Source: Corynespora cassiicola (taxonomy: Eukaryota; Ascomycota; Dothideomycetes; Pleosporales; Corynesporascaceae). From it: 64,000 nucleotides of DNA. Each line of letters starts with the position of its first letter. The stretch's first letter is position 1. Shown here one piece after another: positions 10,071-22,300 of the stretch. The stretch covers positions 3,596,001 through 3,660,000 of the forward strand of contig JAEUWY010000004.1 in the NCBI GenBank assembly GCA_022059125.1. Reading direction: 5' to 3'. The translations under genes were made by a program, and so were the position numbers. The notes beneath the pieces are model-generated. The model was not told the origin of the DNA. It saw only the letters and a list, made by a program, of their open reading frames with translations, and did no database searches.

Positions 10071-11897
10071 ATGGCCACTGCAATACAGCCCGCCATTACC
10101 ATGACCCCGTCCTTCAACGGCACCCAGTGTTTGGACCCGGACACCGACACCTTCTTCGACTTCAGCCAGCTCCCCTCGCCCACGCCATCGAGCGCATCGC
10201 GCCAGCCCTCCAACGCCGCCTCGGCCATCACCAGCCCGGCCAACACGGCCCTCGACGGCGAGGACCTGCAGACGCCCGCGAAGCCCAGCCACGAGTATGA
10301 GCGCTTCAAGCAGCAGACTGGTCTCCCCTCAGGCTCCATCTCCGGTCTCAACCAGCCCTACAGCTCCGCCTATCCCATGTTCTCGTCCACCGGCCTGGAC
10401 GAGATGAGCATGATGGGCGACTCCATCATGGACGGCGGCTGGAACACCGGTCTCTCCATGGGCTCCGACGTCAACATGACCATGGACGTGCCCATGTCGC
10501 AAAACGGCTACTTCTTCCCTTCAAACGATGCATCGCAGTCGGATGACTTCGTCGACCCCAGTGCCATCACGCAAGAGGAGGTGCGCAATGTTCGCGTGTG
10601 GCCCGGAATGCACCAGCAGCAGGCCGCCATGGCTCGCGCCCAGGCCCAGGCCCAGCAGCAGCGACAGCAGCAGTTGCAACAGCAAAAGCACGCCCAGCAG
10701 CACCAGCAGCAGAGCCGCATGCAGGCTGGCCGCAGGAGCAACTCTAGCCCGCTCACCGACGCCCACACCGAGGAGACCATCGCACGTGTCATCAACCAGA
10801 TCCGCCAGAACAGCCAGAACAGTGCTCTTGCTTCGTCGGAGAACGGCCAGAACGTCCTCCCCCAGATCATCCGTGCCAAGAAGGACGAAGAGGACATGGA
10901 CGAGGACGAGAGGCTTCTTGCTTCCGAGGAGGGCAAGAAGCTCAGCTCCAAGGAGCGTCGCCAGCTCCGCAACAAGGTTTCCGCCCGCGCTTTCCGCTCC
11001 AGGAGGAAGGGTACGTATCACAATTCGCTCTCCACAAATGATCGCTAACCAGCAACAGAGTACATTGGCCAGCTCGAAGGCGAGGTTGCCATGAAGACCA
11101 ACGAGTGCAACGAGCTCCGAAGCCAGAACCGTGCCTTGATGGAGGAGAATGCTCGCTCCAGGGCCTTCATTGAGCGTCTGCTCCGCCACCAGGCCTTCAC
11201 TCCTTTCCTCGAGGAGCTCTCTCGTGAGGAGAATGTCCAGGCCAAGCCTGCGATGCCATCGCTCTCTTCGGCCGCCACTCCCACTCCCGCCCCTGCTCGC
11301 CAGCAGTTTGCTGCCATGTCTCAGCCCGAGAACCCTCAGATTGGCATGGCCATGGTTCCTGAGACCCAGTTGGACATGTCCACACTTAACCTCAACAACA
11401 ACAACTGGGGCATGAACAATGTCAACCCCTTCAACTACCAGCAGCCCCAGGTCTTTGCTGTCCTGGAACTTCCCGAGGGTCCCGTTGCTCCCATCGACAC
11501 CGAGGCTTTGTCTGGCAAGGGCCACAACTCCATCTTCGCTACCGAAGACGAGTCACCCGTTGAGGAGGTCAAGCACGATTTTCCCGTCATTGAGCGTCCC
11601 GTTCAATCGGAGAAGGCTGCTGTGATCGAGGTTGAGGAGGACGACGATCCGGAATTCGATCTCTACCGCTCAGCTCCCACTCCTGCCGCTCCTGCCTCTA
11701 CCGCCGCTGCCCCTCTTGAGAACCATGAGCCCCTCTTCGGCGACGCTTCGCCCGAGAAGGTTTTTGCCCACTTCGAACTCTTCATCTCGGATGAGGCCGA
11801 GAATCAGCGCCTGATGGAACGTTTTGAGAAGATGTGTGCCTCTATGGAGCCTGCCTATCAGAGGATAGCTGCCTTTACTTCGCACCTTGACATCTGA
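10071..11897 (+). CDS. bZIP transcription factor
   Basis: Two exons, 10071-11010 and 11059-11897, give 592 aa. The 48-nt intron has donor GTACGT, branch site GCTAACC and acceptor CAG. It splits the bZIP domain exactly between the basic region and the zipper. The basic region is KERRQLRNKVSARAFRSRRK at about residues 294-313, with the N-x7-R core. The coiled segment follows (EYIGQLEGEVAMKTNE, then NRALMEEN and IERLLRHQ at about 314-360). The N-terminus is Ser/Pro-rich; residues about 185-225 are Gln/Ala-rich and low-complexity. The C-terminus has acidic stretches (EVEEDDDPEFDLY) that may activate transcription. The protein is nuclear and DNA-binding by class. It resembles bZIP factors of filamentous ascomycetes such as the Zif1 or ASL-1 types, but I cannot assign orthology. 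The 4.6 kb gene-free region upstream suggests complex regulation. Confidence 0.9.
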
Positions 11898-12969
11898 TTG
11901 CTCTAAGCCTGACATGTGCACCGTCGAGGTCTTATCAAGGCCCTGCTGCTTCGGGCTCCTAGTCGACTGAGACTTGGGATTTCCCCTTTCACCCCGACAG
12001 GCTTTCCTTTTGGAACAGTCATCACTTGCTTCATAGGGTTCTGTCGCACCTCTGCCATCGCGGCAATTTTCTAGACTGAGCTGTATGACCTCACGATTTC
12101 TTTTGTTTATCAGCTGGCTAAAACGGCTTCAGCGACTTGAAATTCGGCGTTCAATATTTCTTTTGGCTTGGTTGGCTTCAATGTATATTGGTTGTGACAG
12201 GTATTTAGCGCACTTAGTTCGTGCAATAGCGCCATACATGGCGAGTATGTAGTCTGAAGGAAGAATACACAAAATGACACAAACCTCTCTTTTCTTCCCC
12301 TGACATGCGGTGACATGACGCTTAGTTGTGGGTAGCTACCAGCTTTCACACTCTAGCCCAGATTGATGCGCAGCCATTAGCCGATGCCTGCAACTCCGAT
12401 GCAGGCGCCAAGGCTCCAGCGTCGGGAGAACCTTATCCCGATCTCGAAAAGTGACGATGTATCGACTCATATAGGCTGCAGCGTCGACTCATGATGAGCC
12501 TTTTCCTCTGAGATGATTTAATCTGATGCTGAGATTCCCGTCACTCCCTTGAAAACCTGGCACATTGGCTTCCACCGCGTTAGCCGAGGGGCGCTTTACG
12601 ACCGTTACGACTTCAACCCGCAGCCTTTACCGTCCTTGCCGCAGCCTTTGCAGCAATAGTCGCAAACTTTTCAGGCCTCACATTCGCTCACAATTGGAAT
12701 GCGCACATAATCGCCTGCTCCAAGGCTTCCAATACGTGCCCGTTAGATCTATTAGCGGCATCCTCCGAGGACTGCAGACCCAGCGACCCAATCCTCGAGA
12801 GACCACAACAGTAGACCTCGAAGCCCTACAGAAGCGGCCCATTCCTCGAAACCGATCCCGACCTTCATGCGACCACATACCGCCCGGACGCGTTCTTCTC
12901 ACCCCAGTCCAAGACGGTAGCACTCCCGCGTGCTCGCAAATATCTCAGACCTTGCTCAGTGGGACGACC
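11898..12969. other. bZIP 3' region and tRNase Z 5' region
   Basis: The left part is the bZIP 3' flank, with no separate gene seen. From 12553 to 12969 the sequence is open in the tRNase Z frame without any ATG (see that entry and the findings). Confidence 0.5.
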
Positions 12970-15936
12970 ATGACTTCTCTGTTTCAGTTCATCACGGTCC
13001 CGACTGCCGATACTCGAGGAACCGCACTCGTTTTACAAACTGGGAAGCAGAACTACGTGTTCGGAAATCAATCAGAGGGCACACAGAGAGCGCTTACCCA
13101 GGTGGGAGGCCGTTTGACAAAAGTCCAGAACTTCTTCTTGACGGGGCGCACCCAATGGGCAAACACAGGAGGACTCGTGGGCATGATATTGACCCTTGCT
13201 GACTCCCAAATTACCGCCTACGAAACCTCTTTCGATGTTTGGCGCAAGAAGGCGAAGGCCAATGGGAAACCTGAGCCTGCACGTCCAGCTGTACATCTGC
13301 ACGGCCCGCCGAATCTGAAGCACTCCCTAGGCACCTGTCGAAGATTTATCTTCAGAAAGGGGGTTCCTCTTACGGCAACAGAGTATCGGGATGTCCCCCC
13401 AGAAAAGGATGAACACGGCGACCTGCCTCCAAGCTGGCAAGATGAAAACATCAGAGTGTGGGCGTTATCGGTATCTCCTACTGCCGTGGGGGCTGATCAT
13501 GGAGTAGACGACAATTTGGATTCAGAGAGATTCCGCTATGACACCAAATTGAACAACTTCGAGGAATTCAGGTTGCCAGAAGGAGGAGAGAGCAAAGAGG
13601 ATATGGAATCACGGTACGATCGCATTCGAACAGCTGTGGTTAATTACATGTTCAACTCTACTTGGAAATTTGATACTCTTGTCGAAAGGCACATATCTGA
13701 AGTAGAGATGCCAACAGCCTTGTTTGTACGACCTCCAGGATCTCACCGTTTCGAGCCCTATAAAGGACCCATGCCTGGTGGAAGCCAACCCTTGCCAGAC
13801 ATTACGGTATGGACCAGGACCCCGTGGCCTGGCGCCAAAGTATTGGCCTTGCCCCCGACGAGGCCGGCTCCCGAGGCTGTCTCGTACATCGTACGCACCC
13901 ACTCAGCCCGTGGAAAGTTCGATGTGAAGCGTGCGGTCGCATTAGGGGTACCAAAGGGTCCAGATTTTGCTCGCCTGACCAGAGGCGAAAATGTCACGCT
14001 TTCCAGTGGAGAGATCATCACTCCCGACATGGTGATGGGGCCGGACCGGCCTGGCCAAGGCATAGCCATATTGGATGTTCCTGCGCTTGCTTACTTTGAA
14101 TCGCTCATCCAACGAGAGGAACTGAAATCCGAGAAAATAATGGAAGGCATCGGGGCCATTGTATGGATACTGGGACCAGGGCTCTCCTCAGACCCCGCCG
14201 TACATCAGTTCATACAGAAGATGGACAAGGTCCAGCACATCATTTCTTCTGTGGATGTCTGCCCGAATCGACTCACATTTGATTCAGTGGCGGCTCAAAC
14301 CATCCGCCTTGCTCAGATTGACTCGGACAGGTATCCTTCTCTGTTCCATGACAATACCTCGCTGCCACAGAATAGTTTATATGGTTGCGAGCTTCCCCAC
14401 GGAACACCCCCGCCAAGCGCGATTGTCGCTGACAGATGCCTCGAAATTAATGTCATGCCAAACTTCAGTATCAACCAGGCACGCATTCCCTCATTGTTGG
14501 ATCCTCCCTCAATCCAAAATGAAACTTCCAAATCGGTCATTGAGTTGGCCGAGCTGGCCAAGGAGGAAGTGCGTCAAGACAAGGAGGCTTTGCAGGCATG
14601 GAAGCAGTTGGTTGCACGGCCGGATACTGAAGTCATCACACTTGGAACCGGTTCCTCCGTGCCCTCCAAATACCGCAACGTCTCTGCTACTCTGGTTCGA
14701 GTGCCAGGAATCGGCAATTATCTCTTCGATTGTGGCGAGGGTACTCTCGGTCAGCTTCAAAGAGTATTCCAACCTGATGAACTCATCGAGGTCATAAAGA
14801 ATCTGAGGATGATTTGGATCAGTCATCTACATGCAGATCATCATCTAGGCACTGCATCACTTCTACAAACGTGGTACTCACTGGTACACAATTCTGTGCC
14901 CGCGGAAAATCCACCACGAGCACAAAGTCTGGCTGCAAATGCATCTTCCTATGGCCTGTCGGTTATTTCACACCAGGGGATGCTGCAGTGGCTACGGGAA
15001 TATTCTTCAGTCGAAGACTTTGGGTACAGCCGCATTTTACCTTTGGAGATATCGCCTGTTGGGCGAGATGCATGGGCTGGCTCGAGTCTGACTCTGAGCT
15101 CCGCGCAGGGACAAGAATTGCCGGTGGAAGACTGTGTACTCGACCCGAAAGACTACGAAGCAATTCTAGGCCTAACAGACATTCAAGCGTGCCGTGTTTC
15201 CCACTGCCATGGTGCCATGGCAGTTTCTCTAACCTTCCCTCCTTCGCCATTGGACCCAGAGCCAGATAAACCGCTCAAAATTTCCTACTCTGGCGATTGT
15301 CGTCCGAGCCCCAGCTTCGTCAACATCGGACTCCACAGCACGGTCCTGATCCATGAGGCAACGTTCGATGACGAACTTCAAGGCGACGCCAAAGCAAAGA
15401 AGCATTCGACCACCTCGGAAGCGTTGGGCATCGGCGCTCGCATGAAGGCAAAGGCTGTCGTGCTCACCCACTTCAGTCAGCGCTATCAGAGGGTTCCGAT
15501 CCTTCAGACTGTGGAAGATCACGAGCAGGGCAATGACACAGACATGGCTGACGTCGTGGCCGAGGAGGCCGAAGTTGACGATGGCGAAGATGCACCAGCG
15601 GATAACATGGATGTCCATGCGCCAAGTGCAAGCCTCGCCCCACCAGCTGTGGCCTCGGATACTGCTCAAGCTGATGCCAGCAACGACTTGGTCATAAAGG
15701 TGCGCGCCAAGGACATGAAGGTCGCCATCGCGTTCGATTACATGCGTACGAAGATCGGCGAGATTGCTGAACTGGAGAAGTACAGCAGGGCACTGAACAA
15801 GCTGTTGGTGACCGAGGACGAAGAGGCGCCAGCCGAGGCAGAAGGATCCATAAACGCCAATGGCAAGAAAACCAGTGGCGATGAGCAGGGAGATGAGAGA
15901 GCGGCTAAGAAGAAGAAGAGCAAGCGGAACAACTGA
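12970..15936 (+). CDS. tRNase Z, long form (tRNA 3' processing endonuclease)
   Basis: Single-exon frame of 988 aa from the first in-frame ATG (12970), whose product begins MTSLFQFITVPTADTRGTAL, the usual start of the tRNase Z(L) N-terminal domain. That half is a degenerate metallo-beta-lactamase (MBL) fold (EGTQRALTQVGGRL, FFLTGRTQWANTGGLVGM). The catalytic half starts near residue 555 with LGTGSSVPSKYRN and DCGEGTLGQL. It carries the zinc motif SHLHADHH at about 618-625, then SGDCRPS near 775, HEATF near 795 and LTHFSQRY near 832. The enzyme cuts pre-tRNA just after the discriminator base, allowing CCA addition. The C-terminal tail is Lys-rich (AAKKKKSKRN), a likely nuclear signal. The frame stays open upstream to 12553 with no ATG, and that stretch encodes an Arg-rich, mitochondrial-type leader. 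A non-AUG start or a missed 5' exon is therefore likely for a mitochondrial form. Confidence 0.93.
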   Translation: MTSLFQFITVPTADTRGTALVLQTGKQNYVFGNQSEGTQRALTQVGGRLTKVQNFFLTGRTQWANTGGLVGMILTLADSQITAYETSFDVWRKKAKANGKPEPARPAVHLHGPPNLKHSLGTCRRFIFRKGVPLTATEYRDVPPEKDEHGDLPPSWQDENIRVWALSVSPTAVGADHGVDDNLDSERFRYDTKLNNFEEFRLPEGGESKEDMESRYDRIRTAVVNYMFNSTWKFDTLVERHISEVEMPTALFVRPPGSHRFEPYKGPMPGGSQPLPDITVWTRTPWPGAKVLALPPTRPAPEAVSYIVRTHSARGKFDVKRAVALGVPKGPDFARLTRGENVTLSSGEIITPDMVMGPDRPGQGIAILDVPALAYFESLIQREELKSEKIMEGIGAIVWILGPGLSSDPAVHQFIQKMDKVQHIISSVDVCPNRLTFDSVAAQTIRLAQIDSDRYPSLFHDNTSLPQNSLYGCELPHGTPPPSAIVADRCLEINVMPNFSINQARIPSLLDPPSIQNETSKSVIELAELAKEEVRQDKEALQAWKQLVARPDTEVITLGTGSSVPSKYRNVSATLVRVPGIGNYLFDCGEGTLGQLQRVFQPDELIEVIKNLRMIWISHLHADHHLGTASLLQTWYSLVHNSVPAENPPRAQSLAANASSYGLSVISHQGMLQWLREYSSVEDFGYSRILPLEISPVGRDAWAGSSLTLSSAQGQELPVEDCVLDPKDYEAILGLTDIQACRVSHCHGAMAVSLTFPPSPLDPEPDKPLKISYSGDCRPSPSFVNIGLHSTVLIHEATFDDELQGDAKAKKHSTTSEALGIGARMKAKAVVLTHFSQRYQRVPILQTVEDHEQGNDTDMADVVAEEAEVDDGEDAPADNMDVHAPSASLAPPAVASDTAQADASNDLVIKVRAKDMKVAIAFDYMRTKIGEIAELEKYSRALNKLLVTEDEEAPAEAEGSINANGKKTSGDEQGDERAAKKKKSKRNN

Positions 15937-16812
15937 AGCGTGTGGCTGAAAGCCGCGTCATTTGTATGATAGACCAACGAGCATGCAGGCTCTCTCGGAG
16001 CAACCAAGCTCGAAAGCAATCAAACCAAGTCTGGTGATGTATTTCCATCCCAGACATTCAGACATGGCAAAACATCTCGATAGCCTACTAGTCTCGTGCA
16101 TCCTGTTAGGAAGGTGAAGTAGTCCCTAGACTTTTGTTATGAAGCACGCCTACATTCCTAAATCTTGTTGTTTTGTATATTGATTCACGAAATGCCCTTA
16201 AGGTGCTGTGCCCCCCTATCGTGACGCATTGCCTGTTCGAAATTAGAGCCAAATCTACAATCTCTCCCAATGTTGCCTCATGGTAGAGGCGTAACTGTGG
16301 CTAGAAATACAGCTCACAGGTATATTTGGGTACTTGGTTCTAAGGGTGGCACAGACTTCTGGTTTGTACGCCGTTTACTACTGATAAGAACGAGCTATTT
16401 GAGGCCGGCACGATACCCAACAAGGCATCAAATTCAACACTAAAGGTACGTATTAGTGGGTGGTCACTTGACTGTTGGGTGCTCCTCTTCCGACGAATGC
16501 ACATTGTAGACACTAGGACTAGAGTGGGTTTGCATAGAATGACAGCAGTTGCCCTTCGCCATTTGGTGTGTGATTAAACACCATTAAACACTGTATCTAC
16601 CCAAAGCTGCCATCAGCAAATGGTAAATGTACCCCCTTCCCCAAATTCCAAGCATACTTTTAAGACAATCGTGGGACGAAAAACTAGGCGTCCCAGGTAT
16701 TTAATGCAATTTCCAGCCCAATGAAACGCCGCCGCTGATGTGAGAGTGAAAGTGTATAGAAAACGGCAAAGATCGAAACGCCAAGCTGGCTATCAAGCGG
16801 ATTTTACAAGGC
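15937..16812. other. Convergent 3' region between tRNase Z and TAF4
   Basis: About 880 bases between two convergent stops. No gene, RNA or clear repeat was seen, apart from a short doubled ATTAAACAC near 16575. Confidence 0.5.
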
Positions 16813-18775
16813 TTAACGAGCCGCTGGTGCAGGCGCTCTCCTCTTCTCATCTTTCTCGGTGTTCTGCAGGCGAGCTCGGATGAAGGCCAAAGTCTTCCTG
16901 TCCTTGCCATCATCGTCCAACACGTGCATGAGATCACGAATTTGTATCTTTTCTCCAATCTCCGTGCTCTCAATATTAGCTCCAAAGTTCCTCTTCTTTG
17001 CAATGAGAGCACGATCCAATCGTGACTCGGCAGCTGGGGTTGCAGTTCCACTTGTAGTGCCAACGGCAGTGTTGATTCGGGGAGTAGATGCGCCAGAACC
17101 CCCTCCGCCGCCTCCACCGCCACCACCACCTCCTCCGCCCCCGGTCATCCAAGAGTACTTCTTCTTCCTGCCTAATGCCATGCTTGCAGTCTCGTTCGCC
17201 TTGCGATGGAGTACGTCCTCAGTCTGGCCCATCTTATTCAGACGGTCTCGCTCCTTCTTGGTCATCTTCTCCGGGGGAGGCAGCGTAGGTAAGATGGGTG
17301 TATCAGCAGGCGTGGCACTGCCGCCTTTGAGTCGCTTTTGTCGTCTGGCAATACGGGCTTCTTCGTATCGCTGGTCCTCGCTGACCTTGCGCTTCAAGGC
17401 ATTTGCGACGTGGTTTGGGAAGACGACTGTTTGCTGGGGTGTCGGTGGAGGTTCGGTTGGCGGGGTAGGCAACCTTGCGCCATTGGGGGGTTCTACGAAG
17501 CTGTCAGTTTGCAATGTTCCGAAGTAGTATCAAAGAGTGCGTACGCTTCCCAGATGTAACCGTCATGGGGCTAACTGCACTGTCTGGCGCTTCCCATGCG
17601 GTTTTGGTGATGTTCACCGGGGCGGCAGATGTCTGCTGGACATCCTCGGTCGCGTCGGCGAGGTCCACAAGACTCGGGGGTACTACCCCATGCGAAGTCT
17701 GCTGACGGTTCTGGGCGAGAGCAAACGAGTCTTCAAGAACGGTTCGAATGCGATCCTCAGCAGCAAGGGATAGGAGCGAGAGGAATTCAACAAAGGACGC
17801 GCTCTGGTTGAGCAGGCTGTCAGCTTGCAGCGCCGTGACTGACTCGCCGTTAGCCCCCGTCACAGTTGTCCGGCTGACATTCTGTGGATTCTCAGGTATC
17901 TTGTCGAACAGACCCTCAAGATTGACTTGGATGCCTTGCTCATACGCGCGCCTGGCGACCTTATGCCGAAGCACATTGGCGAATAGGAACGGGTCAGTGA
18001 GGGGCTGCTGTGCAGACTCGTTCAAGACGCGGGCAGCCTGCTCGTGTTTCCGGACGAGCTCAGCTTCTTGCTGCTCCTGCGACATGGTTTGGCTCAGAGG
18101 CCCGGTTCCCTGGAACGCGCCATGAGTGCCGGCCTGGCTCCAGTTGTTGAAGCTGCCGTGCGGGGAAACGGTGGATGTGGAGGTCTGCGAGTTGAACGAG
18201 TTTCCGTAGGCGTTGGACCTTCCAGACTGGAGCAAGAACTCCTCCTCGGCGCGCAGGTCGATTCCGGAGCCGGTCAGGACATCGCTGATGGCGTTGGGGT
18301 CCGTGTCGCGTGGGTTGGCCTTCTCCAGCTCATCAGTATCCTGGGCCCTGCTGGCGGGCACCTTGGGCGGCGGCATGGAGCCCTGGGGCGGACGCGCGTC
18401 GACGTGGTTGGGATGCTGGTACGGCTGGGGCTGATGGAAGGACTGCGACGGCTGGGCGGCGGCGGGCGACTGGGGCAGCGAGAGGTACTGGTTGCTGGGC
18501 GGCGAGGAGGCATAGGGCGACGTGGCGGCGTAGGGCGAGGCGGAGAAGGGCGACTGGTAGGGCGAGGGCGGGTTGGGCGACAGGCGCTGGCGTTTGGCAG
18601 GCGGGATGCCGGCGATGGTGGGCGACATGGCGGGCGGGGACTGCTGGTAGGAGGGAGGTGAGAAGGCGCTCGGAGGCTGGCCCTGCACGTGTTGCTGGCC
18701 CTGGGTCTGCACGGGCGGCAGGCTGCTCAGATGCTGCTGATAGTGCGGGTGGTTGTAGGGAGGTTGGTTGGCCAT
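16813..18775 (-). CDS. TAF4: TFIID subunit 4 (TAF4)
   Basis: Two exons, 18775-17545 and 17492-16813, give 636 aa from MANQPPYN. An ATG at 18793 would add 6 residues. The 52-nt intron uses donor GTACGC and acceptor GTAG, joining VTSGK to QPPNGARLPTPP; the nearer CAG acceptor would create a stop. The N-terminal 170 residues are Pro/Gln/Ser-rich and disordered. The conserved TAF4 region starts near residue 180 (DVLTGSGIDLRAEEEFLL). It continues with DPFLFANVLRHKVARRAYEQ and ADSLLNQSASFVEFLSLLSL (histone-fold/H2A-like part). Near the C-terminus are EEARIARRQKRLKG, KMTKKERDRLNKMGQ and the closing LDRALIAKKRNFGAN...IQIRDLMHVLDDD. TAF4 pairs with TAF12 inside TFIID during RNA polymerase II initiation. 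A run of 15 Gly codons (17098-17142) sits between conserved blocks and is length-variable by nature. Confidence 0.88.
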
Positions 18776-19331
18776 GGTGGGCGGCGCGGGCAAGAGCGCG
18801 ACGCTCTCTCGTCGAGCCCGGGCGCGGAGGGCGTGCTCAAGGCTCTTGCGGCTCTTCTACCGGCCTGGCATCGACGGCAGTCGCGGCGGCTAGATGCGGG
18901 GGGTGCGCGGCGGACGCAGACGGCGCCTGCCAGTCTCGATCGGCGCGGCAGGGGCGGGGGCGATGGGCGATGGGCGACGGGCACGTCGAGGGCAGCGGCG
19001 AGTGGTGAGGAACGGTTGAAGAAGGCACGACGTTCAGTCTAGGGACGCGCGCACGGACCGCCCGGCTGAAGCTCGGCAGGCGCGAACAATGAAAGAGCAA
19101 CCGCGACGGGGCAGGCACCCTCACCCACTCGCGCCCCCCTCGCCGCCGCCCCCGTTCACCGCTGTGCTCCTCTCATCTCGGCGCGCTGTGCGGGACGCTC
19201 TGCTGCATGTAGCTGCCACTCGCCCGCCTGCGCCTGCGCCTCCGCTCCCAAGCCCTCGACCTCCCTGCGACTCCAGCTGTCCCACGCGTCCCGTCCGCAG
19301 CTAGCCCTGCTCGACACTTGCTCCTCCCACC
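18776..19331. promoter_or_regulatory. Divergent promoter between TAF4 and Ysh1
   Basis: About 550 GC-rich bases separate the two divergent starts, with pyrimidine-rich sequence just before the Ysh1 ATG. No TATA box is visible, as expected for constitutive genes. Two essential mRNA-biogenesis genes apparently share it. Confidence 0.5.
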
Positions 19332-22300
19332 ATGGCGACCAAGCGCAAGCTCGCGGCCATGGCGCCTGACGACGAGGACCCGGTGGACCCTGCCGACGAG
19401 CTCATGTTCCTCTGCCTGGGCGGAGGCAATGAGGTCGGCCGCTCGTGCCACATTATTCAATACAAGGGCAAGACGGTCATGGTGAGTCCATCATCACCGC
19501 GAGTGCCGCTTTGGAGGAATGCTAATCCAGCCCAGCTCGATGCCGGCATGCACCCCGCCTACGAGGGGCTCTCTGCCATGCCCTTTTACGATGAGTTCGA
19601 CCTGAGCACCGTAGACGTGCTCTTGATATCACAGTATGTGCTCGCGGTTTTCTTTGCATCAGGCCCAGGTTCGTGGAGGATGGGACAGGCGCATCACGGC
19701 AGCCGGACAGTAGAAGCACCTCGGGCCATGGCCTGCCCATCTTGTATATCAAAAACAATGGAATATCATTTGCCTCTCACTGTACGGCTTGGTGATGTGC
19801 CTGTCCTGTCTCCAATCCTCTCCTGTACACATGTATATACATCGCATGCCACTTTCCATCACACTTCGGTTCCAGACATCTAATTATGCCCTAGTTTCCA
19901 CGTCGACCATGCCGCCTCGCTACCCTACGTACTCGCAAAGACGAACTTCAAGGGCCGCGTCTTCATGACCCATCCTACCAAGGCCATCTACAAGTGGCTT
20001 ATCCAGGATTCCGTCCGCGTTGGCAACATATCTAGTTCCTCCGAGACAAAGGTTCAGATGTACACGGAGCAAGACCACCTAAACACCTTTCCCAGCATCG
20101 AGGCCATCGACTTCTACACTACTCACACTATTGCGGGCATCCGAATCACCCCTTACCCAGCAGGTCACGTCCTTGGAGCAGCCATGTTCATGATTGAGAT
20201 TGCAGGGCTCAAGATTCTCTTCACAGGTGATTATTCGAGAGAGGAGGATAGACATTTGGTTTCAGCAACTGTCCCCAAGGGCGTCAAAATCGATGTGCTT
20301 ATCACCGAATCTACCTTTGGTATTTCAACGCACACACCGCGACTTCAGCGAGAAACCCAGCTTATGAAATCAATCACGGACATCCTGAACAGGGGTGGCA
20401 GGGCCCTTTTGCCTGTCTTTGCTCTTGGGCGGGCTCAGGAACTGCTTCTGATTCTGGACGAGTACTGGGGGAAGCACCCAGAGTATCAGAAGATACCCAT
20501 CTATTACAACTCGAGTTTAGCCCGGAAGTGCATGGTCGTGTACCAAACCTACGTTTCTGCCATGAACGATAACATCAAGCGCCTGTTCCGTGAGCGCATG
20601 GCCGAAGCCGAAGCTGCTGGTGACGTGAGTAATGCCGGACCCTGGGACTTCCGCTTCGTTCGAAGTCTGAAATCGCTCGAGCGCTTCGACGATGTCGGTG
20701 GATGCGTCATGTTGGCTTCCCCGGGTATGATGCAGTCGGGCACGTCCCGAGAGCTCCTTGAGCGGTGGGCACCAGATCCCCGCAACGGAGTCATCATAAC
20801 TGGTTACTCAGTCGAAGGGACCATGGCTAAACAAATTGTCCACGAACCGGACACCATTCCTGCAATCACGCAGCGGGCAGCAAACACCGCACGGAGACCA
20901 GGTCAGAAGGAGGGCGAACAAATCATGATACCCAGGCGTTGTAGTGTACAGGAGTTTAGTTTCGCGGCCCACGTTGACGGAAAAGAGAACATGCAATTCG
21001 TGCAGGATGTGGACGCACCAGTAGTTGTAAGTTGACTCCCGGTGTCCTGCCCTTGGGGTATTGTCATTTTCCGAATGCTGACCGTCTGTGACCAGATTCT
21101 CGTCCATGGCGAAAAAACCAATATGACGCGTCTGAAGTCGGCGCTCATGTCCATGAACAAAGGCCGGCCAAAACCACCAAAATTCTATAGTCCGTCAAAC
21201 TGTGAAGAACTGCGCATCCCCTTCAAGACCGACAAGATTGCCAAGGTGGTAGGCAAACTGGCTAGCATTTCACCCCCCATGCCTCACCCGAAGAAGGAAG
21301 GTGACGATGAGGGGGAGCAGACGGACGAAGAAGACGAGCAGCCCAACTTCATTAGTGGTGTTCTAATTCAAAACGACTTCAAGATCTCCCTCATGGCCCC
21401 GGAAGACCTTAAAGAATACGCAGGACTGACGACAACCACGATAGTCTGTCGGCAACACCTCACACTATCTGCCGCCGGCGTGGATCTGATCAAATGGGCA
21501 CTCGAGGGCACTTTCGGCTCAATCAAGGAAAGCAGAATAACCGATGCTGCAGTGAACGGGAAGGAAGTGAATGGAAATGGAGCGCACAATGAGGAGGCTG
21601 ATGAGGAAGTCTCAAGATCGACGTCGAAGTTTACCGTCATGGACTGCGTCGATGTGCACTGCCAGCCCGGCGGAAGGGTAGAGGTCGAGTGGGAAGGCAA
21701 TGTTATCAATGACGGCATCGCCGATGCTGTGCTCGCCGTGTTGTTCACAGTGGAGAGCAGCCCTGCGGCCGTTCGTCGTACGTATTTCCGTGGCACCGCA
21801 TCTGAACGCAAGCTAATGCATTTGACAGAATCTTCGAAACAACACTCCCACTCTCACGTTCCAAAGCCTGACGCTGAAGTCGCTTTGAGCCACCGCTTCA
21901 AGCAGCCTCATCCCCACCGAACAGCCGACCCATCAACCCGTCTCTCCCGCCTATTCCTCTTCCTCGAGGCTCAGTTCGGCGCCGAAGCCGTCTCACCCAT
22001 AACGCTGCCCCGGAATTCAACGTCCGCCGCCGCCGCCGACTCGGCAGATGGTACCGCACCCTCCTCCACGTCCACATCGTCACCCTCTGACCCCATATCC
22101 GTAGCAGCAGGGTCCGTCACGACCCCCGAGGAGCTCAGCCCTGCCGACAAGGCCGAACTGAAGAGGCTGCACAGCCTTGGCATTCCCGTTCCTGGCATTG
22201 AGATCAAGTTCGATAGGTACGAGGCCAAGGTTTGGCTCGAGGATCTGGATGTTGAGTGCACCAACAACGCGCTCAAGGCGAGAGTCAAGGCTGTGGTGGA

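Noticed and set aside
10521..11525. Long minus-strand frame over the bZIP gene
   Set aside because: Antisense shadow of a GC3-rich coding sequence; the sense frame has a clear bZIP domain and intron.
16900..17492. Plus-strand frame over TAF4 exon 2
   Set aside because: Mirror of the Gly tract (poly-Pro) and conserved antisense codons; no independent evidence.
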